A stretch of DNA of 23,310 bases, taken from the NCBI GenBank assembly GCA_934647235.1, contig CAKUFG010000032.1, forward strand, positions 1 to 23,310, read 5' to 3'. The translations under genes and the position numbers were made by a program. Within the stretch, counting starts at the first letter, position 1. Each line of letters begins with the position of its first letter. Below the pieces are notes generated by a model. That model was not told the DNA's origin and searched no databases. It was given only the letters and a program-made list of their open reading frames with translations. Positions 13,867 to 21,671 of the stretch are shown piece by piece. The stretch comes from an uncultured Clostridia bacterium. Its GTDB lineage: Bacteria > Bacillota > Clostridia > Christensenellales > Aristaeellaceae.

Positions 13867-14601
13867 TTACATATAGAAGATGTGGTCTGCGTATTTTTTC
13901 AGCATGTTTTTGTTGTATTCATCGCCGCCATCCGTGTTGGCCGACATGAACACCGGCGCATCCTGCCCGGCAGCCATAATCAGCTCGACCGTGCGGCACA
14001 TGATGGCGTTCAGCACGGCCGCGCCAATGACTGTGGACGTGGGCCCCATCTTTGCCGGAACGCCGGGCAGGGGGAGGGCGGCGTCACCCCGGCAGCCGCA
14101 GTTGTCAAGGACAAGGTCGGCCACCTCGTACAGCTTTTTTCCGCTTTTATGGCGCGATTCCACCGCTGCGGAGGTTTCCATATTGGTCAGCGCAATCACC
14201 CGGGCGCCCTTTTCGCGCGCGCGGATGGCTGCGTCTACGGAGACAGCGTTTCGCCCTGAAACAGAATGGATGATGATGACGTCGTCCTTTCCAATGGGCG
14301 TCATATCCATCAAAAGGCAGCCGTAGCCATCCATACGCTCCATCTGGCTGGTCATGGTGGCAGGGACAATTTCCAAATGCAGCCCCGGGCCGCGCACAGG
14401 GTTGATATTCACCATACCGCCCGTTCGATAATACATCTCCATTGCCAGCAGCCCTGCATGGTTGCAGCCGAAAACAAACAGGTTATGCCCGCTCAGCGTG
14501 GCGTCCGCCAGCATCCGGGCGGCCTTCTCCATCTGCGGCAGCTGCGTCAGGCGAACCTGCTGCAGGATGCGGCTTATTTCATCCAAATACTGTGTATTCA
14601 T
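13867..14601 (-). CDS. SIS-domain sugar-phosphate-binding protein (UPF0309 type), copy 1
   Basis: 244 residues; the start at 14601 follows GGAGGGGG and overlaps the upstream stop (ATGA). It is a single sugar isomerase (SIS) domain of the UPF0309 family: FVFGCNHAGLLAMEMYYRTGG, the phosphosugar loop IIHSVSGRNAVSVDAA, RHKSGKKLYEVADLVLDNCGCRGDAA, and the C-terminal GPTSTVIGAAVLNAI and PVFMSANTDGGDEYN. SIS domains bind phosphorylated sugars and act as isomerases, lyases (MurQ-like etherases) or regulators. Family members are uncharacterised. It shares the RHxSGKxLYEVxDxVLDNC signature with the second SIS gene at 16648 in the same operon. Confidence 0.88.
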   Translation of the reverse strand: MNTQYLDEISRILQQVRLTQLPQMEKAARMLADATLSGHNLFVFGCNHAGLLAMEMYYRTGGMVNINPVRGPGLHLEIVPATMTSQMERMDGYGCLLMDMTPIGKDDVIIIHSVSGRNAVSVDAAIRAREKGARVIALTNMETSAAVESRHKSGKKLYEVADLVLDNCGCRGDAALPLPGVPAKMGPTSTVIGAAVLNAIMCRTVELIMAAGQDAPVFMSANTDGGDEYNKNMLKKYADHIFYM

Positions 14602-16628
14602 GCCTTTCCCCCTCCAGCTTGCACATGGATCCGCGCCAGGCGGTTCCCGCACATGGACAGCGTGACCTCGTTTCCCTCAGCCAGGACGGAAAGCGGTTGC
14701 CCATACTCGTCAAAGGCCTCTACATGCGCAGCGATGTGGGGAAGCGTAAAGCGCACCTTTCCGCCATGCAGCGCCTGATCGCCCGCCAGGAGCAGCGTTT
14801 CGCGCTCAGAAACGCGGAAGCAGGAGGCATGCAGCGATTCGTCCATGGCCGCAACATATTCATCATCCAGATAGGTGCCCTCGCTTACCTGCCCCGCAAT
14901 GGCCTTGCGGAATGCCGTTGCCGCCATCAGGTAGTCAAAATGCGGCTTCAGGGCAGGCTGATCCAGATAACGCGCCGTGATGCCGATCCAGAGGATATTG
15001 CCCATCAGCACACAGCGCTCCACATCCGCATAGAAGCAGCGCTCGCGCTCCTCATCATCCGCCGCCCAGGAGCGGTCATTGCACATGTTCACCTGCACAT
15101 ACTCGGGGAAGGTATAACGGAACATGTTGTAGAACTCATCATAATCCGCGCCGTTCCAGGTCAGATTGCCCCAGGTATACGCGCTGTAAATGTCCCCGCA
15201 GTTTTCCGTCATCAGGTAGGAATCGGGGTCGCGGCGGCGCATTCTTTCGCGCAATTCGGAAAGGATCTTCAGATAGCCCTGATTAAACTCGCCGATATCA
15301 TGGTGCGAGTGCCCCGCATGATAGCAGGCAAAGGGCTCTGCCGAAGCAAGCTGATCCAGGTAAATCCCCTTCAAATGATAGCTCTCTGCCGCGAAATCGC
15401 AGATATCCACCAGCATGTGCTGCCATTTTTCGTCGGAGGGGCAGTTCAATGTGAAGGAATGCGGGCCGTAGGTTTCCGTCAGCGCCTCGCCATTGGCATT
15501 CTCAATCTGCATGGTGGAAAGAAAGCGCCTGTGAAAATCCGAGGACATGTCCGACAGCCGGGCATTGACATACAGCGTTGCAAAGCCTCCGCGCGCATTG
15601 AGATAATCCATGCCGCGCCGAAAATCCAGCGCTGTCCCCAGTTCCATATCCGGATAGTATTCGGGATAGAAGCTGTCAAAGCCCGTGCGGTTCCAGGACG
15701 CAATAAACATATGGTTGATGCCGCGCTTATTGCCCTCCTCCCACATGCGGGGAATGTCCTCAAAGCGGTTTTGAATCTCTTCAACACGCTTAAAGTTATA
15801 GCATTGGTTCAGCGCAGCCTGTTCCTTCAAATATTCGGGGTTCTCATGCTGCGCCAGATAGGGGGTGATCCACGCCCGATAGCGGCGAGCGCCCGCATGC
15901 CAGTCCTGATCGCTGAGGCAAACGGTGAACGCGCCGCTTTCCCATGCTTCGCCCGGTCTTATCATTTTGTGAATGCGGAAGCCCAGCGACAGATAGCGGC
16001 TCTCCTCGCCCGTTCTTACCATCAGGCCGGTGACGGGGAAGCGGCAATCATGCGAGCCAAAATAAAGGCCGGCCTGTTTGCTTTGAAGGTACATATAGCT
16101 CATGGAGCACAGGCCGCAGTAATTGCACTCGCGCTGCCACTCGCCGTTCACCAGGGCTGTTCCTGCGCGCCAGAACTGCTGATAGCGTTGGCTGCGCAGC
16201 GCGTTTGCCGGATCGATGATCTTTTCGCCGCCATGGTGCGGATACAAAAGCGCCGTATCCCCGCCCTCGCCAAAGCCCAGGCCGCAAAGCTCGAACAGGG
16301 TTTCAACCACCCGCAGCTGCTTTTCCTGGTTCTGCACGCGCACGACAAATTCTGCTGCGCCATCCTTTTCCCTGAAGGAAAGACGCGTCTGCATGCGGCG
16401 CGGGCCGTCCGGCGCCTGCATGCTGTCAAATACGAGGAAAGCTCCCTCCTTGCGTCCGTCTGCCGGCACAAGCGCCACGCGATGATTGTTTTCATCCAAG
16501 GCTACAAGCGAAAAAACAGGATGGCTCTGCCGGCAGGACAGGAGCTCCTGCCCGTGAAAGAAAAGCGATGTTACCTGCGCGTTGCCCTCGCACAGCTCCA
16601 GCGAAAACGCGCCAAAGGTCAGCCTCAT
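14598..16628 (-). CDS. DUF6259-type putative glycoside hydrolase, cytoplasmic
   Basis: 676 residues, start at 16628 with GGAGG 9 bases upstream. An N-terminal beta-rich region (1-260) precedes a TIM-barrel-like region (about 260-560). Barrel-strand motifs include HMFIASWNRTGFDSFYPEY, GGFATLYVNARLSD, GIYLDQLAS and YLMTENCGDIY. Asp425 (YLDQ) and Glu475 (TENCG) stand at strand ends where catalytic acids of clan-D-like hydrolases lie; the pairing is my inference. The sequence matches my recollection of the DUF6259 family, related to endo-alpha-N-acetylgalactosaminidase-like barrels. The absence of a signal peptide suggests it cleaves an imported oligosaccharide. Flanking SIS genes and a BadF kinase support sugar release followed by phosphorylation. 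Its stop overlaps the next start (ATGA). Confidence 0.72.
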   Translation of the reverse strand: MRLTFGAFSLELCEGNAQVTSLFFHGQELLSCRQSHPVFSLVALDENNHRVALVPADGRKEGAFLVFDSMQAPDGPRRMQTRLSFREKDGAAEFVVRVQNQEKQLRVVETLFELCGLGFGEGGDTALLYPHHGGEKIIDPANALRSQRYQQFWRAGTALVNGEWQRECNYCGLCSMSYMYLQSKQAGLYFGSHDCRFPVTGLMVRTGEESRYLSLGFRIHKMIRPGEAWESGAFTVCLSDQDWHAGARRYRAWITPYLAQHENPEYLKEQAALNQCYNFKRVEEIQNRFEDIPRMWEEGNKRGINHMFIASWNRTGFDSFYPEYYPDMELGTALDFRRGMDYLNARGGFATLYVNARLSDMSSDFHRRFLSTMQIENANGEALTETYGPHSFTLNCPSDEKWQHMLVDICDFAAESYHLKGIYLDQLASAEPFACYHAGHSHHDIGEFNQGYLKILSELRERMRRRDPDSYLMTENCGDIYSAYTWGNLTWNGADYDEFYNMFRYTFPEYVQVNMCNDRSWAADDEERERCFYADVERCVLMGNILWIGITARYLDQPALKPHFDYLMAATAFRKAIAGQVSEGTYLDDEYVAAMDESLHASCFRVSERETLLLAGDQALHGGKVRFTLPHIAAHVEAFDEYGQPLSVLAEGNEVTLSMCGNRLARIHVQAGGGKA

Positions 16629-16647
16629 CCCATGCTTCCTCCTTTGT

Positions 16648-17388
16648 TTAATACCCCAGCTCCAGATAGGTCTTTTTCGCCTGCGCGTTATGCGCTGTGG
16701 CGCCAGGCGCATGATTGGACATATAGACGCTGGGCTTTTTGCCGCGCGCCAGCATTTCCTCAATCACCGTCGCCTGCAGCGCCCACATCAGATAGGACGC
16801 TCCGATGCCGGAGGATGGGCACACCTCGATGCCCAGCTCAGGACAGGGCACCAGCGTGTCGCCGGGCTTGCAGCAGTTATCCAGCACGACGTCGCAGACC
16901 TCATACAAGCGCTTGCCGCTTTCATGGCGCGGGGTCAGCGTCTGCGAATAGGCGACCGATGTAAAGCCAATGACCTTGACGCCCATTTCGCGGGCGGTGA
17001 TCGCAACGTCTACGGGGAAAACCTCATATCCGGATACGGAGCCGACAATCAGGGTGTCGCCGGCGGTCAGGTTTGCACGGTTTAGCACAAATTTGGAAAA
17101 CCCCGGAATTTGCGTATAGTAGATGGTGGGTCTGCCTTCAATAAAGCGCGGCCGCGTAGGGTTGTTGACCTCGCAGGTGACAAGAATGGGCTTGAGCGCC
17201 ATCATGCCGCCAGTACGGCCAACGCCCTCGTGCATCAGCATGTGCCCGGTATCCAGGATCTGCCACATGCCGCCGTTCTCCAGGGTATCGGCCACCATCC
17301 TGGCTGCGCTGATAATCTGCTCCCGCTGCGTCCTCTCAATCACAGCCAGCGTTTCCTTCATCTTTTCAAAATACACGTCCATTAGCAT
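16648..17388 (-). CDS. SIS-domain protein (UPF0309-like), copy 2
   Basis: 246 residues; AAGGAGAGG sits 8 bases before the ATG at 17388, which overlaps the kinase stop; an ATG at 17382 is the alternative. It resembles copy 1 (13867) in order and in the RHESGKRLYEVCDVVLDNCCKPGD signature, but it diverges at functional loops: TGHMLMHEGVGRTGG in place of the CNHAG helix, VGSVSGYEVFPVDVA where copy 1 has SGRNAVSVDAA, and a tail ending YMSNHAPGATAHN instead of FMSANTDGGDEYN. Changes at the phosphate-loop flank suggest a different ligand or a structural, hetero-oligomeric role. It lies 19 bases upstream of the hydrolase gene. Confidence 0.85.
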   Translation of the reverse strand: MLMDVYFEKMKETLAVIERTQREQIISAARMVADTLENGGMWQILDTGHMLMHEGVGRTGGMMALKPILVTCEVNNPTRPRFIEGRPTIYYTQIPGFSKFVLNRANLTAGDTLIVGSVSGYEVFPVDVAITAREMGVKVIGFTSVAYSQTLTPRHESGKRLYEVCDVVLDNCCKPGDTLVPCPELGIEVCPSSGIGASYLMWALQATVIEEMLARGKKPSVYMSNHAPGATAHNAQAKKTYLELGY

Positions 17389-18341
17389 GGCAATTCCCTC
17401 TCCTTTTGCATATAGGCCGCATGATAGCTTGCCGCAAGCGTTTTTGCCGGCATTTTCCCCATCAGCGTCCACCAGGTATACAATACGCCGCCGACGGTGG
17501 GCGAGTACAGCGGCTCGCACAGCCGGATGCTGTTCTGGATAAGGTACCGGGACAAGGGCTGCTTGATCCTGTCGCCCAGGCCTGATACGCCGCCTGTCAG
17601 CGCCGCATCGCAGGCCCGCAGGCGGCAGCGCCGCTGAAGCGTGACGGCCATGCCGCACAGCGCCTGCGCAGCGTCATCCAGGATCCGCAGCGCATCGGCC
17701 TCGCCGCGCCCGGCATGCTCGCCAACGGTTGGGCACAGCTGCGCCATGAAGCGCCTGTCGCACCCGCCATGGTAAATGGCATGCACCAGGGAGGCGGCGC
17801 TTTTTACCCCGTAGTGCGCCAGCACAGCCTGCCCCAGCGGCGTGGCGGGCCTGCCGCAATCATAATCGCGCAGCGCTGCCTGAATGGCGCGCCGTGCAAT
17901 GTCATAGCCTGAGCCTTCATCGCCCAGGACAGGCCCCCAGCCGCCTATCGACGTCTCGTTTCCCTGCCCGTCATAGCTGACGGCAAACGAGCCGGTTCCC
18001 GCCAGCAGCACAATGCCGTTGGGGGCGCCCAGCGCGCCGAAATACGCATTGGGCGAATCGCCCAGCAATTGAACCTCGAACGGCAGGGGCAGCGGCAGGC
18101 ACTGAGAAAACCCGGGAATAAACAGCTGGCACAGCGAGATCCTGCGCAGGTCAGCGCCGGCTGCCGCCTGGGTGACGGCCGCCATGACAGCCTGCGCCGC
18201 CTGCCGCGCGCCAACGCTGAGCGCGTTCGACCCGGCGGCGCGCCCTATGCCCAGCACATGCCCGGCTGTATCTGCCAGGCAGGCTTCGGTCTTGGTGCCG
18301 CCCCCATCGACGGAAAGAATCAATCCTTGCTGCTCGGACAA
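17382..18341 (-). CDS. BadF/BadG-type ATPase, N-acetylglucosamine-kinase-like
   Basis: 319 residues, starting at TTG (18339-18341) because AGGGAG lies 8 bases upstream and the conserved first strand follows at once. The actin-like (ASKHA) fold is clear: phosphate-1 loop SVDGGGTKTEACLAD (Asp12), GIVLLAGTGSFAVSYD, GGWGPVLGDEGSGYDIARRAI and the adenosine motif LTGGVSGLGDRI. This pattern matches the NAGK branch that phosphorylates amino sugars at O6 using ATP. The protein would trap a sugar released by the DUF6259 enzyme. It follows the GntR gene by 17 bases and overlaps the SIS gene after it. The exact substrate cannot be read from the sequence. Confidence 0.88.
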   Translation of the reverse strand: MSEQQGLILSVDGGGTKTEACLADTAGHVLGIGRAAGSNALSVGARQAAQAVMAAVTQAAAGADLRRISLCQLFIPGFSQCLPLPLPFEVQLLGDSPNAYFGALGAPNGIVLLAGTGSFAVSYDGQGNETSIGGWGPVLGDEGSGYDIARRAIQAALRDYDCGRPATPLGQAVLAHYGVKSAASLVHAIYHGGCDRRFMAQLCPTVGEHAGRGEADALRILDDAAQALCGMAVTLQRRCRLRACDAALTGGVSGLGDRIKQPLSRYLIQNSIRLCEPLYSPTVGGVLYTWWTLMGKMPAKTLAASYHAAYMQKERELPC

Positions 18342-18358
18342 TCTATTCGCTCCCTGCT

Positions 18359-19075
18359 TTATCTGGACATTTCCACATGGAAGGTATACCGGTCGCTGCG
18401 ATAGGCGGAGAACACGCATTCCAGCGGCTGCCCGTTTTCCAGATAGGTAATGCGCTCAATTTGCAGCGTCGGGACGGTGGGCTTGATTTGAAGCAGCTCG
18501 CAGATAGGCCGCGGGGAAAAGCCGGATGTGATATCCTGCTGGGCACGCGCGATGCGCAGGCCGTATTCAGCCAGCAGCCGATAGAGGGAGCCGTTCAGCT
18601 CGCGCTGGGCAAGCTCGGGGCAGAGGAAGAAAGGAATGAACACATTTTCCACGGCCATGGGCTCTCCGTCCGCCAGACGAAGGCGGTTGATGGAAATCAC
18701 CTGCGCGCCCTCATCAGTGCGCAGCAACGCAGCAACCTTCGGCTTGCACGGCTGCACCTCAACAGACAGGACCTGGCTGGACGCAGTCATGCCCTTCAGG
18801 CGCATTTCCTCCGAAAAGCCCTGCAGATGATTCAGCTGCATGCCGACCCTTTTGGCCTTGACATACGACCCCTTGCCTTGAATGCGCTCTATATAGCCGT
18901 CCTTCACCAATTCGTTCATGGCTTCCCGGACGGTAATCCGGCTGACCTGGAACAACGCGCAAATCTGATTTTCCGTCGGCATTTTTTCTCCGACGGCCAG
19001 CGTTTTCTGATCGATCATGCGCCGGTAATATTCGGCAATCTGAGAGTATCGGGTTCCTTTCTTGATCGTTTGCAT
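18359..19075 (-). CDS. GntR-family regulator with UTRA domain (HutC subfamily)
   Basis: 238 residues; start at MQTIKKGTRYSQIAEYYRRMI after GGAAGGAAAACGGA. Residues about 8-70 form the winged helix (TENQICALFQVSRITVREAMNELVKDGYIERIQGKGSYV), and the rest is a UTRA ligand domain (QVISINRLRLADGEPMAVENVFIP, RITYLENGQPLECVFSAYRSDRY). Family members of this type are mostly repressors released by a phosphorylated sugar or amino sugar. Here the ligand may be the kinase product or an intermediate of the SIS step. A perfect palindrome right after the -10 of the operon promoter (22625-22650) is the best candidate operator. A weak promoter and an inverted repeat lie upstream of this gene. Confidence 0.92.
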   Translation of the reverse strand: MQTIKKGTRYSQIAEYYRRMIDQKTLAVGEKMPTENQICALFQVSRITVREAMNELVKDGYIERIQGKGSYVKAKRVGMQLNHLQGFSEEMRLKGMTASSQVLSVEVQPCKPKVAALLRTDEGAQVISINRLRLADGEPMAVENVFIPFFLCPELAQRELNGSLYRLLAEYGLRIARAQQDITSGFSPRPICELLQIKPTVPTLQIERITYLENGQPLECVFSAYRSDRYTFHVEMSR

Positions 19076-19144
19076 TCCGTTTTCCTTCCGATGGCATGTT
19101 CCTGTTGCATTCGTCGATAAAGAAAAAGCAACGACGATACCTGA

Positions 19145-19204
19145 TTTATAATATCCGCTGATGAATTTCAATAGCCGCGTCCGCGGTTGCCGTTTATCAG
19201 CGGA
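19145..19204 (-). promoter_or_regulatory. Possible GntR-gene promoter and inverted repeat
   Basis: On the minus strand TTGAAA (19166-19171) precedes TATAAA (19145-19150) by 15 bases, a short spacer. TCCGCTGAT (19154-19162), inside that spacer, is inverted at 19196-19204 as ATCAGCGGA, and CCGCG-TC-CGCGG lies between. The repeat could be an operator or a leader stem. Confidence 0.35.
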
Positions 19205-19323
19205 TGAGCGCCTGCGCCCTATGGCAGGGGCAGGGCAGGCGCAGGAGGTTTCCTTTTTCGGCATCAGCCCGGCTTGAAAATGAAAGTCCTTTTCCACCCT
19301 GCTGCGCCCTTCCTCGCCGCCAT

Positions 19324-19361
19324 GGGAGCCATGAAGGGGCTGCCGCCCCTTCATGGCTCCC
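19324..19361 (-). other. Perfect 17-bp hairpin downstream of the binding-protein gene
   Basis: GGGAGCCATGAAGGGGC (19324-19340) and its exact complement GCCCCTTCATGGCTCCC (19345-19361) flank TGCC. No U-run follows on either strand. It lies in the 361-base gap between the binding-protein and GntR genes, where strong hairpins often protect the upstream message and raise binding-protein levels. A weaker 8-bp stem (19208-19215 with 19235-19242) lies in the same gap; the rest of the gap shows no gene. Confidence 0.6.
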
Positions 19362-19436
19362 CGGAAAAATCAATTTCCTGACGCGCAGGCTGGCCGGAGA
19401 GGCTCCGCGCTCCGCCGTTCAGCCTTCAGGGGGCGA

Positions 19437-20729
19437 TCAGACGCCGCCCTGGAGGTAGTAGGTCAGCAGCTCGTTGATGCTCTTGATGGTGCTCTGCAGC
19501 GTTTCAACATCCATGCCGCGCACGTCCCAGACGCGCTCGTTCAGCAGCTTGCTGAAATTGCCGTCCCAGTTGGGGCCATAGGTATCGACCGGGTAGGGCT
19601 GAGACTTTTCATAGCCCAGCGCATCCAGATAGTATTTACGCCACGGCTTGGCGGCAACCCATTCGGTGGTGTCGGCAGCGGGCGTCGCGGGCAGTCCCAT
19701 TTCGGCGTTGCAGGCGATGGTCTGACCCTCCATGGAGGAGAAGTATTCGATGACCTTCCAGGCCCAGGCAGGCTGCGTGGAAACCGTAGGAATGGCCCAG
19801 CAGTTGCAGAAGATGTGGGACTGCTTTTCGTTGGAGGCGCCGGTGGGAAGCGGCATCACGATGAAATCGTCCGTCATGTCGCTGATGCCATTGGCCTTGG
19901 ACAGGCCGCCAAACAGCATGGCCGCATGGTTGGTGGCAAACGCGCTGGTAACGCCGCCAAACTCATTGGTCTGGGCAACGGACATGCAGGCGCCGTCCTC
20001 GATCAGCTGATACAGCGTGGTAAAGCCCTTGAGCTGGTTGGGCTGATCCAGCAGGGAGGTGTGCGTGGTGCGATCCATATAGTCCGCGCCGAACAGGTAC
20101 ATCCAGGGATACATGGTATCGGAATAACCGTCGATCGCATATCCCCAGACGCCGTCCTCGGGCTTGGCAAACTGACGGCACAGCGCCAGGAAGTCGTCCA
20201 TCGTCCAGTCCTCGGCGGGCAGCTCGATGTTATACTTCTCAAACAGCGCGGTGTTCAGGATGGCGCAGTTGGCAGTCACGTCACGGGCGGTGGCATACAG
20301 GTGACCGTCAAAATACAGCCCCTCGCGAACAGAGGGATACAGGCTGTCGAGGTATTCCTGGGATGCGAATGCGTCCAGCTGCATGAGGGTGTTGTTCGCG
20401 GCGAACTGCGGGATCTTGTCGAAGGCGATCATCATCACGTCGATGGCCTCGCTGCTGCCTCCCGCCAGCCTGATGCCGGCCAGCTTGGTGAGCATGGTCT
20501 TGTAGTATTCGCTGATCTTGACAAAGTTGAGCTTAACATTGTAGTCAGCATACTTCTTTTCAAAACCGTCCTTCAAATTCACCATGCCAACCTTGGTCGG
20601 ATCCCACCAGGAGTAGACGTTGATGGTCACATCCTTGGAGAGTTCTTCTTCCTGCGCAAGCGCCGCGGGCGTGACGGACATGAGCAGCACCATCATCACG
20701 CACAGGAAAACAGAGAGCAGCTTCTTCAT
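19437..20729 (-). CDS. Extracellular sugar-binding protein of a CUT1 ABC transporter
   Basis: 430 residues with TTAGGAGGT 8 bases before the ATG. The signal peptide MKKLLSVFLCVMMVLLMSVTPAALA ends in an AxA signal peptidase I site; there is no lipobox cysteine, unusual for a Bacillota binding protein, which is normally a lipoprotein. The mature part is a cluster-B (MalE-like) fold: VTINVYSWWDPTKVG, FEKKYADYNVKLNFVKIS, LYATARDVTANCAILNTALFEKYNIELP, WTMDDFLALCRQF, AMLFGGLSKANGI, WKVIEYFSSMEGQ. Aromatic residues (Trp-Trp in YSWWD, YPWMYLFGADY) probably stack on the sugar. It is encoded after both permeases and supplies the substrate to them. Confidence 0.92.
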   Translation of the reverse strand: MKKLLSVFLCVMMVLLMSVTPAALAQEEELSKDVTINVYSWWDPTKVGMVNLKDGFEKKYADYNVKLNFVKISEYYKTMLTKLAGIRLAGGSSEAIDVMMIAFDKIPQFAANNTLMQLDAFASQEYLDSLYPSVREGLYFDGHLYATARDVTANCAILNTALFEKYNIELPAEDWTMDDFLALCRQFAKPEDGVWGYAIDGYSDTMYPWMYLFGADYMDRTTHTSLLDQPNQLKGFTTLYQLIEDGACMSVAQTNEFGGVTSAFATNHAAMLFGGLSKANGISDMTDDFIVMPLPTGASNEKQSHIFCNCWAIPTVSTQPAWAWKVIEYFSSMEGQTIACNAEMGLPATPAADTTEWVAAKPWRKYYLDALGYEKSQPYPVDTYGPNWDGNFSKLLNERVWDVRGMDVETLQSTIKSINELLTYYLQGGV

Positions 20730-20753
20730 GGGGTAGTACCTCCTAAAAAAATG

Positions 20754-20781
20754 ATTATACTGACGTCCTTTGCCTGGACGT
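20754..20781 (-). promoter_or_regulatory. Hairpin and -10 box before the binding-protein gene
   Basis: In the 57-base gap on the minus strand, ACGTCC (20776-20781) and GGACGT (20763-20768) form a 6-bp stem, followed by TATAAT (20754-20759) 24 bases before the ATG. The -35 is poor. It may be a minor internal promoter or simply a processing site. Confidence 0.3.
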
Positions 20782-20786
20782 TAATA

Positions 20787-21653
20787 TCAGGTGCCGCCAA
20801 AGCCTGCGCTGACCTGGGAGTTGACAAAGTATTTTTGGCAGGCCAGGTAGATAATCAGGATGGGCAGAATGGAAATGACTGAGCCGGCCAGCAGCACGGC
20901 CTGGTTGGTTTCGGATTCAGAGAGGATCTTGAGCGCCAGCGTCCATGTCCACAGGCGATCCGTCTGCAAAACAAGCTGCGGCCAGAGGAAGGAGTTCCAC
21001 GTGCTGCGGAAGGAGAGGATGATGACGGTTGCGATGGCGGGCTTGCTGTTTGGCATGATAATCCGGAAGAACACGCCCGGCCACGAGCATCCGTCCACAA
21101 TGGCTGCGTTTTCAAGGTCGCGCGGGATGGAAAGGAAGAACTGGCGGAAAAGAAAAATGCTGGTTGCGCTGCCGGACAATGCGCTGCGCAGGATCAGCGC
21201 CCAGTGAGAATTGAGCAGCTTCAGCTTGACCATGATGGCAAAGTTTGGGATCAGCGTGACATAGCCGGGAATCATCATGGTGGAGATCAGCAGCAGGAAG
21301 ACGACATTGCGCCCCCTGAAGCGCAGGCGCGCCAGCGCGTAGGCGGCCATGGAGGAGGTAAGCATGCTCAGCACCGGAATGACAATCGCCAGATACAGGC
21401 CGTTAAAAACCATGAGCGGGACGTCGTAGATGGTAAGCAGCTTTTGATAGTTGCCTGTTGTAAAGGGGCGCGGAATCAGGTTGATGGGAGATTCGCTGAA
21501 TATCTGCTGGTTCGTTTTGAAGGAAGAGAAGATCGTCCAAATCAGCGGATAAATGATAACCAGGCACAAAAGCACCATGAGCGCATTGTAAATAACAAGA
21601 CCGGTGATTCGGCGCTGACGCATGCTCAGACGGGGAGCTTCGGCGTTTGTCAT
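20787..21653 (-). CDS. CUT1 ABC transporter permease (MalG-like)
   Basis: 288 residues, six predicted membrane segments beginning with VIYNALMVLLCLVIIYPLIWTIFSSFK. The EAA loop that contacts the ATPase reads ENAAIVDGCSWPGVFFRIIMPNSKPAI (residues about 183-209). The periplasmic-facing motif after segment 1 and the LAGSVISILPILIIYLACQKYFV end are typical of MalG/UgpE-type subunits. It forms the pore with the permease encoded 18 bases upstream. No ATPase gene occurs in the window, so the pair probably uses a shared MsmK/UgpC-type ATPase encoded elsewhere. Confidence 0.93.
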   Translation of the reverse strand: MTNAEAPRLSMRQRRITGLVIYNALMVLLCLVIIYPLIWTIFSSFKTNQQIFSESPINLIPRPFTTGNYQKLLTIYDVPLMVFNGLYLAIVIPVLSMLTSSMAAYALARLRFRGRNVVFLLLISTMMIPGYVTLIPNFAIMVKLKLLNSHWALILRSALSGSATSIFLFRQFFLSIPRDLENAAIVDGCSWPGVFFRIIMPNSKPAIATVIILSFRSTWNSFLWPQLVLQTDRLWTWTLALKILSESETNQAVLLAGSVISILPILIIYLACQKYFVNSQVSAGFGGT

Positions 21654-21671
21654 GATCGTTTCTTCCTTTCT

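Noticed and set aside
14442..16964. 840-codon open frame on the plus strand, the longest in the window
   Set aside because: It is antisense to the DUF6259 gene, which has a ribosome binding site, family motifs and overlapping neighbours. The antisense product is rich in His, Arg and Ala with no domain; GC-rich third positions simply leave few stops.
19208..19242. 8-bp stem GCGCCTGC/GCAGGCGC followed by a T-rich stretch, considered as a plus-strand terminator
   Set aside because: No plus-strand gene lies upstream to terminate, and the stem has a long 19-base loop.
19353..20882. 509-codon open frame antisense to the binding-protein gene
   Set aside because: A shadow of the binding-protein gene, starting inside the intergenic hairpin; its low-complexity His/Gly/Val composition is not protein-like.
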